Shown: in pieces, positions 8,043 through 14,611 of the stretch
Layout: the number at the start of each line of letters is the position of its first letter
Position numbering within the stretch: the first letter of the stretch is position 1
Origin: an uncultured Collinsella sp.
GTDB taxonomy: Bacteria; Actinomycetota; Coriobacteriia; Coriobacteriales; Coriobacteriaceae
NCBI GenBank assembly: GCA_902494625.1
Contig: CABUUB010000034.1
Span: forward strand, 1-18,397
DNA: 18,397 nt
Direction: 5' to 3'
Translations under genes and position numbers: made by a program
The notes under the pieces: generated by a model
Seen by the model: the letters and a program-made list of their open reading frames with translations, nothing else
Database searches by the model: none
What the model was told of the DNA's origin: nothing

Positions 8043-8084
8043 CATTGAAAATACTGATTCAATGTAGCGCATCGAGCGCATCGA
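8043..8084. promoter_or_regulatory. Operator-like repeats upstream of purH
   Basis: CATTGAA and TTCAATG form a perfect 7-bp inverted repeat around TCAGTATT (read on the minus strand, 8043-8064). Directly next to it GCGCATCGA occurs twice in perfect tandem (8067-8075 and 8076-8084). The block lies 75-116 nt upstream of the purH start, where a promoter and operator would be expected. I could not assign convincing -35/-10 boxes. Confidence 0.4.
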
Positions 8085-8245
8085 TGCACCCCGCAACGGG
8101 CGCATGTGCAGAAAAAGTTTGCGAGCAGAGGGGATGGGCACGGCACCGGGCACGGTGAGTTCATGGAACACAGGGGCACCATAATTAGATGCCAATGGCG
8201 TGGTAGAACTGTGCTCGATATGCATCCGCAAAAGAAAGAGGCACC

Positions 8246-8887
8246 ATGGTCTCGCGGGTTCTCTACCGACCGTTTGATACCGAAGACTTCGACGCCATCG
8301 CGCTGATTCTACAGCAGCTCTGGCATAACAATTCGGATAACGATGAGTACAACCGCCTCGAGGCCGCGTGCGACCTCGCCTATTGCCTTTCGTCGTCGAC
8401 GTTTTCACAGGTTGCGGTGATTGACGGCGAGGCGCGCGGCATTGCACTTGCACGCGCAGGACAGAACTCCGGCGTCACTATCAACGAGCATTGGATGGAT
8501 ACCGAACGCGCGCTGCTATCGCAGATGCGTGAGCTGGAGCCTGATGCCTGCGCCGAGTATCTCTCGTTTGTGCGCGCAACCATCCGAACCAACAACCGCC
8601 TGCTCGAGAGCAGCCCGTTGCCGCACGACAACGAGGTCACGCTGCTTGCCGTGGATCGCGATGTCCATGGCCTGGGCGTTGGCACGGTTCTGCTCGATGC
8701 CGCGATCTCGCACCTGTCCTCGCTTGGAGCGACGAGGGCGCACCTGTACACCGACTCCAACTGCTCGTGGAAGTTCTACGAGCTGCACGGCTTTAAGCGC
8801 ACCGCCACGCACCGCGCCAACCGCGAAGAGCGCCGTCACGACATGCCGCGCGAAAGCTATCTCTACGAATTCGACCTAACAGCCTAA
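8246..8887 (+). CDS. GNAT-family N-acetyltransferase
   Basis: Acetyl-CoA-dependent acetyltransferase of the GNAT superfamily, substrate unknown. The 213-aa cytosolic protein carries motif A at about 131-150 (VTLLAVDRDVHGLGVGTVLL, with HGLGVG as the acetyl-CoA pyrophosphate loop), followed by an Ala-rich helix, then LYTDSNCSWKFYELHGFKR, which fits motif B with the usual aromatic 'FYE..GF' signature. The first 120 residues are a longer-than-usual N-terminal half with a typical GNAT opening (YRPFDTEDFDAIALIL). AGAGG lies 5 nt before the ATG. The gene stands alone between two minus-strand genes; I see no clear terminator of its own, and its downstream region carries a short dispersed motif (8912-8928). 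Confidence 0.9.
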   Translation: MVSRVLYRPFDTEDFDAIALILQQLWHNNSDNDEYNRLEAACDLAYCLSSSTFSQVAVIDGEARGIALARAGQNSGVTINEHWMDTERALLSQMRELEPDACAEYLSFVRATIRTNNRLLESSPLPHDNEVTLLAVDRDVHGLGVGTVLLDAAISHLSSLGATRAHLYTDSNCSWKFYELHGFKRTATHRANREERRHDMPRESYLYEFDLTA

Positions 8888-8911
8888 ATCTGGCAGCCAT
8901 ACCTGGTCATT

Positions 8912-8928
8912 TAGGAACGTTCCCAGTG
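8912..8928 (-). repeat. Copy of a short dispersed motif (TGGGrACGTTCCT)
   Basis: Read on the minus strand this is CACTGGGAACGTTCCTA, close to CACCTGGGGACGTTCCTTA at 11090-11108 on the plus strand. The two copies lie in inverted orientation on either side of the DUF2207 gene. It also contains the palindrome GGAACGTTCC. Origin unknown. Confidence 0.4.
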
Positions 8929-8960
8929 ACTAGTCGTTGGGGGCAGCCTTCGTAGGTAGC

Positions 8961-9010
8961 GCATAAAAATGGGATGGATCCGTCGGCAGTCGCCGGAGAA
9001 GATCCATCCC
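8961..9010 (-). terminator. Rho-independent terminator of the DUF2207 gene
   Basis: GGGATGGATC (8971-8980) and GATCCATCCC (9001-9010) are perfect inverted copies around a 20-nt GC-rich loop. On the minus strand the hairpin is followed by ATTTTTATG. It lies 16 nt beyond the DUF2207 stop. On the plus strand it is followed by A residues, so it would not end GNAT transcripts efficiently. Confidence 0.8.
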
Positions 9011-9025
9011 AAAAATCAGAACTCG

Positions 9026-10972
9026 CTAGAACGTTCCGCCGCCGCCTCCGCCGACGCCACCACCGCCGCCACCGGAAAAGCCGCCGCCGCTGCCGCCGCT
9101 CGAGCTATCGGAACTCGAAGCCAGCTCGCGGATGGTCTCGTGATACACATCGTTGAACGAATCGAGCGGAGACTCGTTGCCGTAGTGATGGTAATACCAC
9201 CAGTAGCAGGGGTAGTTGTCGTAGAAATCGTCGCTGTTGCGCAGGTCCGCAGGCACGGCCTCGGCCAGCTGTCGCAGCACTTCTTTCGAAACGCCCAGGG
9301 CAACGCCCATCACCAGCAGCTTGTTCCATAAGACCAGGTCGCTGGGGATGGCCTCCTTCAGGCGCGTAAAGTCCTCGAGCCAATGCTTGAGCGCCTTGCA
9401 GCGAGCCGCCACCTCGGCGCCCTCCGGCGTGTAACGACGGAAGGTGCAGCTCAGGACAAAGCCCACGATCGTGACGGGGATCGAGATCATAGCGGCACCG
9501 ACGTTGGCGTCCGCAAAGTCGGTATAGAACAGAGAGCCCAGAATGCCAAAGACGATGATGATGCCGAGAACCAGGCCGGCCACCATCGCGATAGTGCCAT
9601 CCGATGCAATAAGCTCGCGCGCTTCCAGCTTGCCCTTAACTGTGCTCTGATAGTCCTCGAGCTTGTCGCCAACAGATGTGGTGCGCTCGCTAGCGTACTC
9701 CTCCAGCTCGCTAAACGTGCGCGAACGGACTCCGTCCTTATCGGGCTTAACGCCGGCGAAGAAGACCTTGAGCACATCGCGATCGATGCCGTCCTTCTTG
9801 GCAGCCTTCCAGGCCTCGTCGGTCACTGTGATGCGATACGTCTGCTCCTCTTTTTCGCGACGGAGCAGACCCTTCTTCTTGGTCTCGGTCGCTTCTTCCA
9901 GCTTGATCACGCGGTCGTCGGTCAGCTTCATCAGCGTGGCGATATATGCCTGATCGGGCACGTCGTTCCAGCTCATAAGAGTTGCAAGCACCGCGGGATG
10001 ATCAGCGGAGGGTACATCGCGGAAGTACTCGTCCTGGAAGAGCGGCTTGGGCTTGGGCCTGCGCAGCTTGAGCATCACGATCACGCCGGTATAGGCAACC
10101 GCCACGACAACACACGCCACGGCAATCGCGCTGGCAACCGCACGCGCGTGCTCACGGCGGGCGTTAGCTTCGTCGGCCCATTCCCTCTCTTCGCTCAGGA
10201 TCGTTGACATGCGCTCTTCGCCCGAAGCGGCAAGCTGCGGCACCCAGTCGCTAGGGAAGGCGATGCGTGCCTCGGCGAATTCGCCCTGATGCACGCAGGG
10301 AATGGTATAGGTGACCATGGGCTCGTCCTCATCGAGCGACACGTCGCCCGTCAGCGGGCCGTGGCCCCATGCGCGGAAGTTATCGCCTTTGACGGCCGCC
10401 GTCCCGGCAGCGGCACTTGCGAAGCGCACTTCCATCTCGACATCGTCGGAATCCGCAGACCAGCCGTCGCCCACGAACTTCCAGTAGAGCTCGGCGGTAT
10501 CGGCCCAGTTCATAACCGCACCGGTCATGGTGTAGCTCACGTAATAGATCGCGCTGTCGCCGCTCTCGTGGGGGCTGAACACCTTAATCCTTACGCCGTC
10601 ACCGGCCTGCTCGACCGTGTAGACGCCAGAATCGCCCTTGTTCGCGCTATCGACTTTGTTAAACGCGGTGTCCTCTTCCTCGACACTCAGCACGTCAACG
10701 TCCGCCGTGCCGCCCTGCTGGTTGGTGCCCGTATTGATCTCCCAAAACACGCCGTTGATGTCGTCGTCGAAATCAAACTGGCGTCCCTCGACAACGGTCA
10801 GCGATCCATCGGCCTCGACCGTGGCACTGATGTAGGTTTGGGTCATGGAGTAGCCGTCGGCGTGCGCGGCGGCAGGCAGCAGCAACAACGCAAGCGCAAC
10901 GAGCGCGCAGACGGAAGCGAATCGCGCAAACAGGCGGCGCTGCCGACAGGTTTTGGCAACGGGGGCGTTCAT
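9026..10972 (-). CDS. DUF2207-type membrane protein with glycine-rich C-terminus
   Basis: Predicted cell-surface membrane protein of unknown function. From the ATG at 10972 (648 aa) it opens with a clear signal peptide: basic residues QRR, a hydrophobic core (VCALVALALLLLPAAA) and a probable cleavage after AHA (about residue 37). A beta-rich extracellular part of about 230 residues follows, then a membrane segment near 285-305, a cytoplasmic part with basic and acidic patches (EEATETKKKGLLRREKEEQ), two further membrane segments (about 475-525), a helical region and a tail of Ser/Gly ending in runs of Gly and Thr-Phe. That order and the 'GGGFSGGGGGG' tail are typical of the DUF2207 family. The frame is open to 11041, but AAAGGA lies 9 nt before 10972, and only this start puts the signal peptide at the N-terminus. 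Single-gene transcript. Confidence 0.88.
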   Translation of the reverse strand: MNAPVAKTCRQRRLFARFASVCALVALALLLLPAAAHADGYSMTQTYISATVEADGSLTVVEGRQFDFDDDINGVFWEINTGTNQQGGTADVDVLSVEEEDTAFNKVDSANKGDSGVYTVEQAGDGVRIKVFSPHESGDSAIYYVSYTMTGAVMNWADTAELYWKFVGDGWSADSDDVEMEVRFASAAAGTAAVKGDNFRAWGHGPLTGDVSLDEDEPMVTYTIPCVHQGEFAEARIAFPSDWVPQLAASGEERMSTILSEEREWADEANARREHARAVASAIAVACVVVAVAYTGVIVMLKLRRPKPKPLFQDEYFRDVPSADHPAVLATLMSWNDVPDQAYIATLMKLTDDRVIKLEEATETKKKGLLRREKEEQTYRITVTDEAWKAAKKDGIDRDVLKVFFAGVKPDKDGVRSRTFSELEEYASERTTSVGDKLEDYQSTVKGKLEARELIASDGTIAMVAGLVLGIIIVFGILGSLFYTDFADANVGAAMISIPVTIVGFVLSCTFRRYTPEGAEVAARCKALKHWLEDFTRLKEAIPSDLVLWNKLLVMGVALGVSKEVLRQLAEAVPADLRNSDDFYDNYPCYWWYYHHYGNESPLDSFNDVYHETIRELASSSDSSSGGSGGGFSGGGGGGVGGGGGGTF

Positions 10973-11087
10973 AGGCACATCCTTTGTCTGTGATACCAGC
11001 AACGCCATTGTCCCACGTTTACGGGCGCACATGACGAACATCTAGGCCAGCGGAGTATCAAACGGGACGAAAGTCACGCCCGCGGCC

Positions 11088-11134
11088 GGCACCTGGGGAC
11101 GTTCCTTATCTGCCGGCAATCTGGGACACTCCTT
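11088..11134 (+). repeat. Imperfect tandem repeat containing the dispersed motif
   Basis: GGCACCTGGGGACGTTCCTT (11088-11107) and GGCAATCTGGGACACTCCTT (11115-11134) are two diverged direct copies. The first copy matches the inverted copy at 8912-8928. Confidence 0.5.
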
Positions 11135-11308
11135 GGCATAGCCCGCTCCGGCAATAGATACCACTTCATAGCTCCGTCACAGGTGTAGCGGCTTTGTGTT
11201 GCCGCATGCGCACTGATTGAGTCCGCGAGCAAGGGGGCATAAAGCAGTTGAGCGAACACGGTTTGCCCCTTTGCCGTTCGCTTGAGGATCATGTCCCCCT
11301 TTTCCGCG

Positions 11309-11344
11309 GAAACCCCGGCAGTTGCGAAGAGCTGCCGGGGTTTC
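11309..11344. other. Strong 13-bp hairpin of uncertain role
   Basis: GAAACCCCGGCAG (11309-11321) and CTGCCGGGGTTTC (11332-11344) are perfect inverted copies around a 10-nt loop. On the plus strand it is followed by TGTCGTTTG, only weakly T-rich, so it could be a terminator for an unannotated plus-strand transcript or an RNA structural element. A second hairpin (AGCGAA...TTCGCT, 11249-11283) precedes it. Confidence 0.5.
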
Positions 11345-11415
11345 TGTCGTTTGAGGGGTTGGGCTGGCGGGTGGCGATCGAGCTGTCGAGCCGGTGCCTC
11401 CCCCACCTCCCGCGC

Positions 11416-11421
11416 TATACT
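11416..11421 (+). promoter_or_regulatory. -10 box TATACT placed for a leaderless gluQ mRNA
   Basis: TATACT ends 7 nt before the gluQ ATG (11429), so the transcription start would fall on or next to the A of the ATG. No SD sequence lies between. The -35 region is not recognisable. Confidence 0.6.
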
Positions 11422-11428
11422 CGTCCGC

Positions 11429-12430
11429 ATGGATATCAACGCACGCAACATAGCAACACACGCCGCGGACGCACCGGCAACGGCAGAGCCCACCCCCGTC
11501 GTGGGACGCTTCGCCCCGTCGCCCTCGGGCCGCATGCACCTGGGCAACGTGTTCAGCTGTCTGTGCTCGTGGCTTTCGGCCCGCAGCCAGGGCGGCGGCA
11601 TCGTGTTGCGCATCGAGGACCTGGACGATCGCTGTAAGCGGCCGGAGCTTGCCGCCCAACTGATTGACGACCTGGCTTGGCTGGGGCTCGAATGGGACGA
11701 AGGCCCCTACTACCAGCATGATCGCCTAGACCTGTACGAGCGTGCTCTGCATCAACTGCAAGACGCCGGCCTCACCTATCCCTGCTTTTGCACGCGCGCC
11801 GAACTCCATGCCGCGAGCGCACCGCACGCGAGCGACGGCACGCCCATCTACCGCGGCGCCTGCCGAGGCCTTTCTGCCGAAGAGGTTGCCCGCCGCAGCA
11901 TCCTGCGCGCTCCGGCCACGCGCCTGCGCGTGCCCGTCGTCGACGACCTCGCAGACGACGTGATCGAATTCGTGGACCGCACGTACGGAGCCCAATGCGA
12001 GGCACTCGCCACCGAGTGCGGAGACTTTTTGGTGCGCCGCAGCGACGGCGTGTTTGCCTATCAGCTGGCCGTGGTGGTCGACGACGCTGCCATGGGCGTC
12101 ACCGAGGTTGTGCGCGGATGCGACCTGCTGGGCTCCACGCCGCGCCAAATCTACCTGCAGCATCTGCTGGGACTTCCAACGCCGCACTACGCACACATTC
12201 CGCTGCTCATGTCGCCGGATGGCCGCCGCCTTTCCAAGCGAGACCGCGATTTGGACCTGGGCGAACTACGCGCACGCTTTGGCACGCCCGAGACGCTGCT
12301 GGGATGGCTCGCCGGGCAAACGGGCATCGCGCCGGACGCCACACCGCGCTCTGCCGAGCAGCTGGTCGAGCACTTTAGCTGGGATGTTATCCGTACGCAT
12401 CGGGAGAACATCACTGTAACGGTCGAGTAG
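11429..12430 (+). CDS. gluQ: Glutamyl-Q tRNA(Asp) synthetase
   Basis: Paralogue of the catalytic half of glutamyl-tRNA synthetase that activates glutamate and attaches it to queuosine at the wobble position of tRNA(Asp). The 333-aa protein has the class I start FAPSPSGRMHLGN (HIGH-like, 28-40), RIEDLDDR (61-68), the zinc site CFC...Y...C (Cys119, Cys121, Tyr141, Cys145) as in E. coli GluQ-RS, DDAAMGVTEVVRGCDLL, and LSKRDRD in place of KMSKS. The anticodon-binding domain of full GluRS is absent, which is what separates this family from gltX. The frame is open from 11282, but homology begins about residue 25 from 11429, and a -10 box ends 7 nt before this ATG, supporting it as a leaderless start. 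It converges on the metallophosphoesterase gene with a 15-nt gap and no visible terminator between. Confidence 0.94.
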   Translation: MDINARNIATHAADAPATAEPTPVVGRFAPSPSGRMHLGNVFSCLCSWLSARSQGGGIVLRIEDLDDRCKRPELAAQLIDDLAWLGLEWDEGPYYQHDRLDLYERALHQLQDAGLTYPCFCTRAELHAASAPHASDGTPIYRGACRGLSAEEVARRSILRAPATRLRVPVVDDLADDVIEFVDRTYGAQCEALATECGDFLVRRSDGVFAYQLAVVVDDAAMGVTEVVRGCDLLGSTPRQIYLQHLLGLPTPHYAHIPLLMSPDGRRLSKRDRDLDLGELRARFGTPETLLGWLAGQTGIAPDATPRSAEQLVEHFSWDVIRTHRENITVTVE

Positions 12431-12445
12431 CCAGCCACCCCGCCT

Positions 12446-13171
12446 CTACGCAACATCCCAGGGCTGGAGTTCGTCACCCAAGCGAACGATGCAGTCATAG
12501 AGCACGGTGTGGCGCTCGGCCGGGTTGGCATCCCGATGAAAATGCCCGTAGTACCAGCGCTTATAATCCAAGCGGTCTTCCAGCTCATCGAAAAATGCAG
12601 TAAGACGATCAACGCCGGGGCAATTCCAGCCGGGTGCCGGATAGAGCGTGGGCGAGAGCATGCGCGTGGAGCAGGTGTGGGTGATTACGTAGTCGACCTT
12701 CCAATCCACGCTGTCGAGCCTTGCCCGCGCCTCCCCAAAGTTGCGCTCGTCCGGCAGCTCCTGCGGCCACCAACTGGAATACGGCACGCGATATTCCTTG
12801 TCCACGCTCGTGGCGCCGCCCATGGTAAAGATCGTTGAGCCGTCGAGTTCAAAAACCTCGCCGCGCGTCAGGCGCCGTATGGGCGAGGTATCCGACAGGC
12901 GCTGCGTCAGCCCACCGTGCCACAACTCCATGGGTCGCTCCGCCCAGTGATCGAAACGCTCGTGGTTGCCGTCGACAAACAGCACGGTGTAGGGGCGCGA
13001 CTCCAGCCAAGCAATATCGGCGCACTCCTCGGCAGAAAAATCCAAGGGAAAGCCAAAATCGCCGGCGACGATGAGATAGTCGTCACTCGTCAGACTATCC
13101 CCAAGATCCCAGTCGCGCAGCTTTTGCATGTCGAGGCCGCTGTGAATATCGCCCGTCACATAGACCGTCAT
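12446..13171 (-). CDS. Calcineurin-like metallophosphoesterase
   Basis: Dinuclear-metal phosphoesterase, probably cytosolic, substrate unknown. From the ATG at 13171 it is 241 aa and shows all metal-binding blocks in order: GDIH (Asp8, His10), GDFG (Asp38), GNHE (Asn69, His70), YVITHT and GHFH. No signal peptide or membrane segment is visible. The frame stays open to 13207, but homology starts right at TVYVTGDIH, and GGGAAG lies about 10 nt upstream of 13171, so I take the shorter start. It converges on gluQ; the small membrane protein gene upstream on the same strand ends 85 nt before it, so the two could share a transcript. Confidence 0.92.
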   Translation of the reverse strand: MTVYVTGDIHSGLDMQKLRDWDLGDSLTSDDYLIVAGDFGFPLDFSAEECADIAWLESRPYTVLFVDGNHERFDHWAERPMELWHGGLTQRLSDTSPIRRLTRGEVFELDGSTIFTMGGATSVDKEYRVPYSSWWPQELPDERNFGEARARLDSVDWKVDYVITHTCSTRMLSPTLYPAPGWNCPGVDRLTAFFDELEDRLDYKRWYYGHFHRDANPAERHTVLYDCIVRLGDELQPWDVA

Positions 13172-13256
13172 CGGATTACCACTTCCCTGCAAGTCGCTAG
13201 CCCACATTCTGCACGATTACTAAGCTAACCGTTCCAGCCCTTCCATCCCTTAGGGC

Positions 13257-13496
13257 TTACCCTTCGTTCTTCCATCCAAACGGGTCAAGCACCCAAAAAA
13301 CCAGATCGAGCACGCCGCCGGTCATCATGGCGCCGGCAAGGGCCATGCAAACGTGCAGGGAACTGGTACTTCGGAGCACGTCGAATGGCCCCAGAACAGC
13401 CAGCAGCGCGACCGCTGCGCCGGCAAAGCACAGTGCGAGGCACGGCCCCGCGTCCTTGACGCACTTCTTTGCGAGATGCTTTGCGTTGTCACTCAT
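13257..13496 (-). CDS. Small two-helix membrane protein of unknown function
   Basis: A 79-aa protein I do not recognise. It opens with a short basic, hydrophilic stretch (SDNAKHLAKKCVKDAG) followed by two hydrophobic segments (about 17-36, and 47-69 including the small-residue run ALAGAMMTGG), and ends with DPFGWKNEG. Both ends are probably cytoplasmic. AAGGAG lies 10 nt before the ATG at 13496. The frame is open much further upstream (to 13772), but that extension would run through the inverted-repeat element and has no SD sequence, so I reject it. Four Cys residues lie in or near the membrane segments. Role unknown. Confidence 0.65.
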   Translation of the reverse strand: MSDNAKHLAKKCVKDAGPCLALCFAGAAVALLAVLGPFDVLRSTSSLHVCMALAGAMMTGGVLDLVFWVLDPFGWKNEG

Positions 13497-13657
13497 CGGT
13501 ATCGAACTCCTTAGAGGGTCATTGTTCAGACGCATGCCGCCGCGGCAGAGCGGGGCGGCAGGGTAAGTGTCACATGCCGTGCGGACATCAATGGAGAAAC
13601 CGCCTGCTCGACCAACCCTTGACGCCGTTTTGCACCGGCACCCCATCCCCCCGCTGT

Positions 13658-13841
13658 CGAGGTCTAATTCTTTTCCCGAGAAGTGAACGGCTGTTTTTGA
13701 GCCCCTGAAACAGCCGCATTTTTCGGCGGCAAAATCGTGGGATTTCAGCATTGAAACCGCAGGAAACGACACCTTTAAAGTGTCGATGCTTCGGGGGTCC
13801 GTTTTAGCTCGTTCACTTCTCGGGAAAAGTATTAGACCTCG
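13658..13841. mobile_element. 184-bp non-coding element with 32-bp terminal inverted repeats (MITE-like)
   Basis: The left end (13658-13689, beginning CGAGGTCTAAT and including TTTTCCCGAGAAGTGAACG) and right end (13810-13841) are inverted copies matching at 31 of 32 positions. Inside are three further small hairpins: GGCTGTTT/AAACAGCC (13689-13715), GGATTTCA/TGAAACC (about 13739-13758) and CGACAC/GTGTCG (13767-13785). No open frame fits inside. Flanking sequence offers at most a weak 4-bp GCTG duplication. The structure fits a miniature inverted-repeat element or a large structured RNA; sequence alone does not decide. Confidence 0.6.
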
Positions 13842-13909
13842 CTGCTAGCTATCCAGAAAGGCATCTCTCCCTTCCCCACCGCCACCCAAAAACTCATCCA
13901 ACATTAATC

Positions 13910-13937
13910 TTGGCTCAAGAATCGCTTAATCTATAAC
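13910..13937 (+). promoter_or_regulatory. Candidate promoter of the UBA-like/two-component operon
   Basis: TTGGCT (13910-13915) and TATAAC (13932-13937) are 16 bp apart; an alternative -10, TATAGA, lies a few bases further on. This predicts a GC-rich leader of about 110 nt before the ATG at 14051. Confidence 0.5.
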
Positions 13938-14050
13938 CTGCACTATAGAGTTCGACCAAGGGCGGGGCGGCGCCACGCAGGTCGCCGAACGCAACGCTCG
14001 CGCTCGGGCAAATCGCCCGGCGTCGCGCCCATCGAACGAAAGGACAGGTC

Positions 14051-14593
14051 ATGGACGACCTCGAAAAAGTTGAAACCATCCGCACCAAGTGCAACGTGAG
14101 CTACACCGATGCCAAGGCCGCGCTCGACGCCGCCGACGGCAACGTTTTGGACGCCATCATTTGGCTCGAGTCACAGGGCAAGACGCAGACCACGTCGGCG
14201 CACGCCGCCACCGAGTCCGCGCCAGTCGATGAGCCCTCAGCCGAGATGGTCGCCGCGCAGGCCGCCTACGAGAAGTCGAGCGAAAAGACCGACTTCTCCA
14301 AGAAGATGGACGGCGTGTGGGAGTACCTCAAAAAGCTCTTCCGCCTGAGCCTGGACACCAAGTTTATCGCCACGCGCCGCGATGCGATCATCCTCAACAT
14401 CCCCATCCTGATCCCCATCGTCGCGCTGTTTGCCTGGGGCGCCACGATATGGCTGATGCTGATTGGCCTGTTCTTTGGCATGCGTTACCGCATCGATAGC
14501 GACGGCGACGTACCCGGCAGCATCAACAACCTTATGAATCACGCTGCCGATGCCGCGGACGACATCAAGCAAAATCTCAACGACGACAAGTAA
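14051..14593 (+). CDS. UBA-like / DUF4342 membrane protein
   Basis: 180-aa protein with two parts. Residues 1-44 (DDLEKVETIRTKCNVSYTDA, then KAALDAADGNVLDAIIWLE) read as a UBA-like three-helix domain of the kind found at the N-terminus of elongation factor Ts and in DUF4342 proteins. After an Ala/Ser/Glu linker comes a hydrophobic block (about 113-147) that could span the membrane once as a long helix or twice as a hairpin, flanked by basic residues, then an acidic tail. AGGACAGG lies just before the ATG. It heads an operon with a response regulator (18-nt gap) and kinase, so a role in signalling or its modulation is possible, but this is inference from position. Family function is unknown to me. 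Confidence 0.82.
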   Translation: MDDLEKVETIRTKCNVSYTDAKAALDAADGNVLDAIIWLESQGKTQTTSAHAATESAPVDEPSAEMVAAQAAYEKSSEKTDFSKKMDGVWEYLKKLFRLSLDTKFIATRRDAIILNIPILIPIVALFAWGATIWLMLIGLFFGMRYRIDSDGDVPGSINNLMNHAADAADDIKQNLNDDK

Positions 14594-14611
14594 TCGCAGA
14601 CGGGGGCACGC

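Larger units (their letters stand above)
10973..11428. other. Gene-free region between DUF2207 and gluQ
   Basis: No credible gene; open frames here (for example minus-strand ones up to 180 aa) have no SD sequence, overlap the well-supported gluQ in antisense and resemble nothing known to me. The region holds an imperfect 20-nt direct repeat (11088-11107 and 11115-11134), a hairpin at 11249-11283, a long hairpin at 11309-11344 and the gluQ promoter. It could be remnant DNA or an unrecognised structured RNA. Confidence 0.5.
13497..14050. other. Divergent intergenic region carrying the inverted-repeat element
   Basis: 554 bp without a credible gene between a minus-strand membrane protein and the plus-strand UBA-like gene. 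It holds the 184-bp element at 13658-13841, an AT-richer promoter stretch at 13900-13950, and a GC-rich leader with a small hairpin (CGGGC/GCCCG, 14005-14019). Confidence 0.7.

Noticed and set aside
7953..8453. 166-codon minus-strand frame upstream of purH
   Set aside because: No SD sequence or domain; overlaps the GNAT gene in antisense and the purH regulatory region.
9026..9120. Run of GCC/CCG repeats at the end of the DUF2207 gene, at first sight a microsatellite or CRISPR-like repeat
   Set aside because: It encodes the Gly/Ser-rich tail typical of this family, with irregular unit lengths.
11074..11719. Minus-strand open frames of about 180 aa upstream of and overlapping gluQ
   Set aside because: No SD sequence, no recognisable domain, and most of their length is antisense to gluQ. 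A decayed transposase origin cannot be excluded but is not supported.
13257..13772. Longer version (171 aa) of the small membrane protein
   Set aside because: The extension runs through the inverted-repeat element and has no SD sequence; the ATG at 13496 does, and only the last 79 residues look like a protein.
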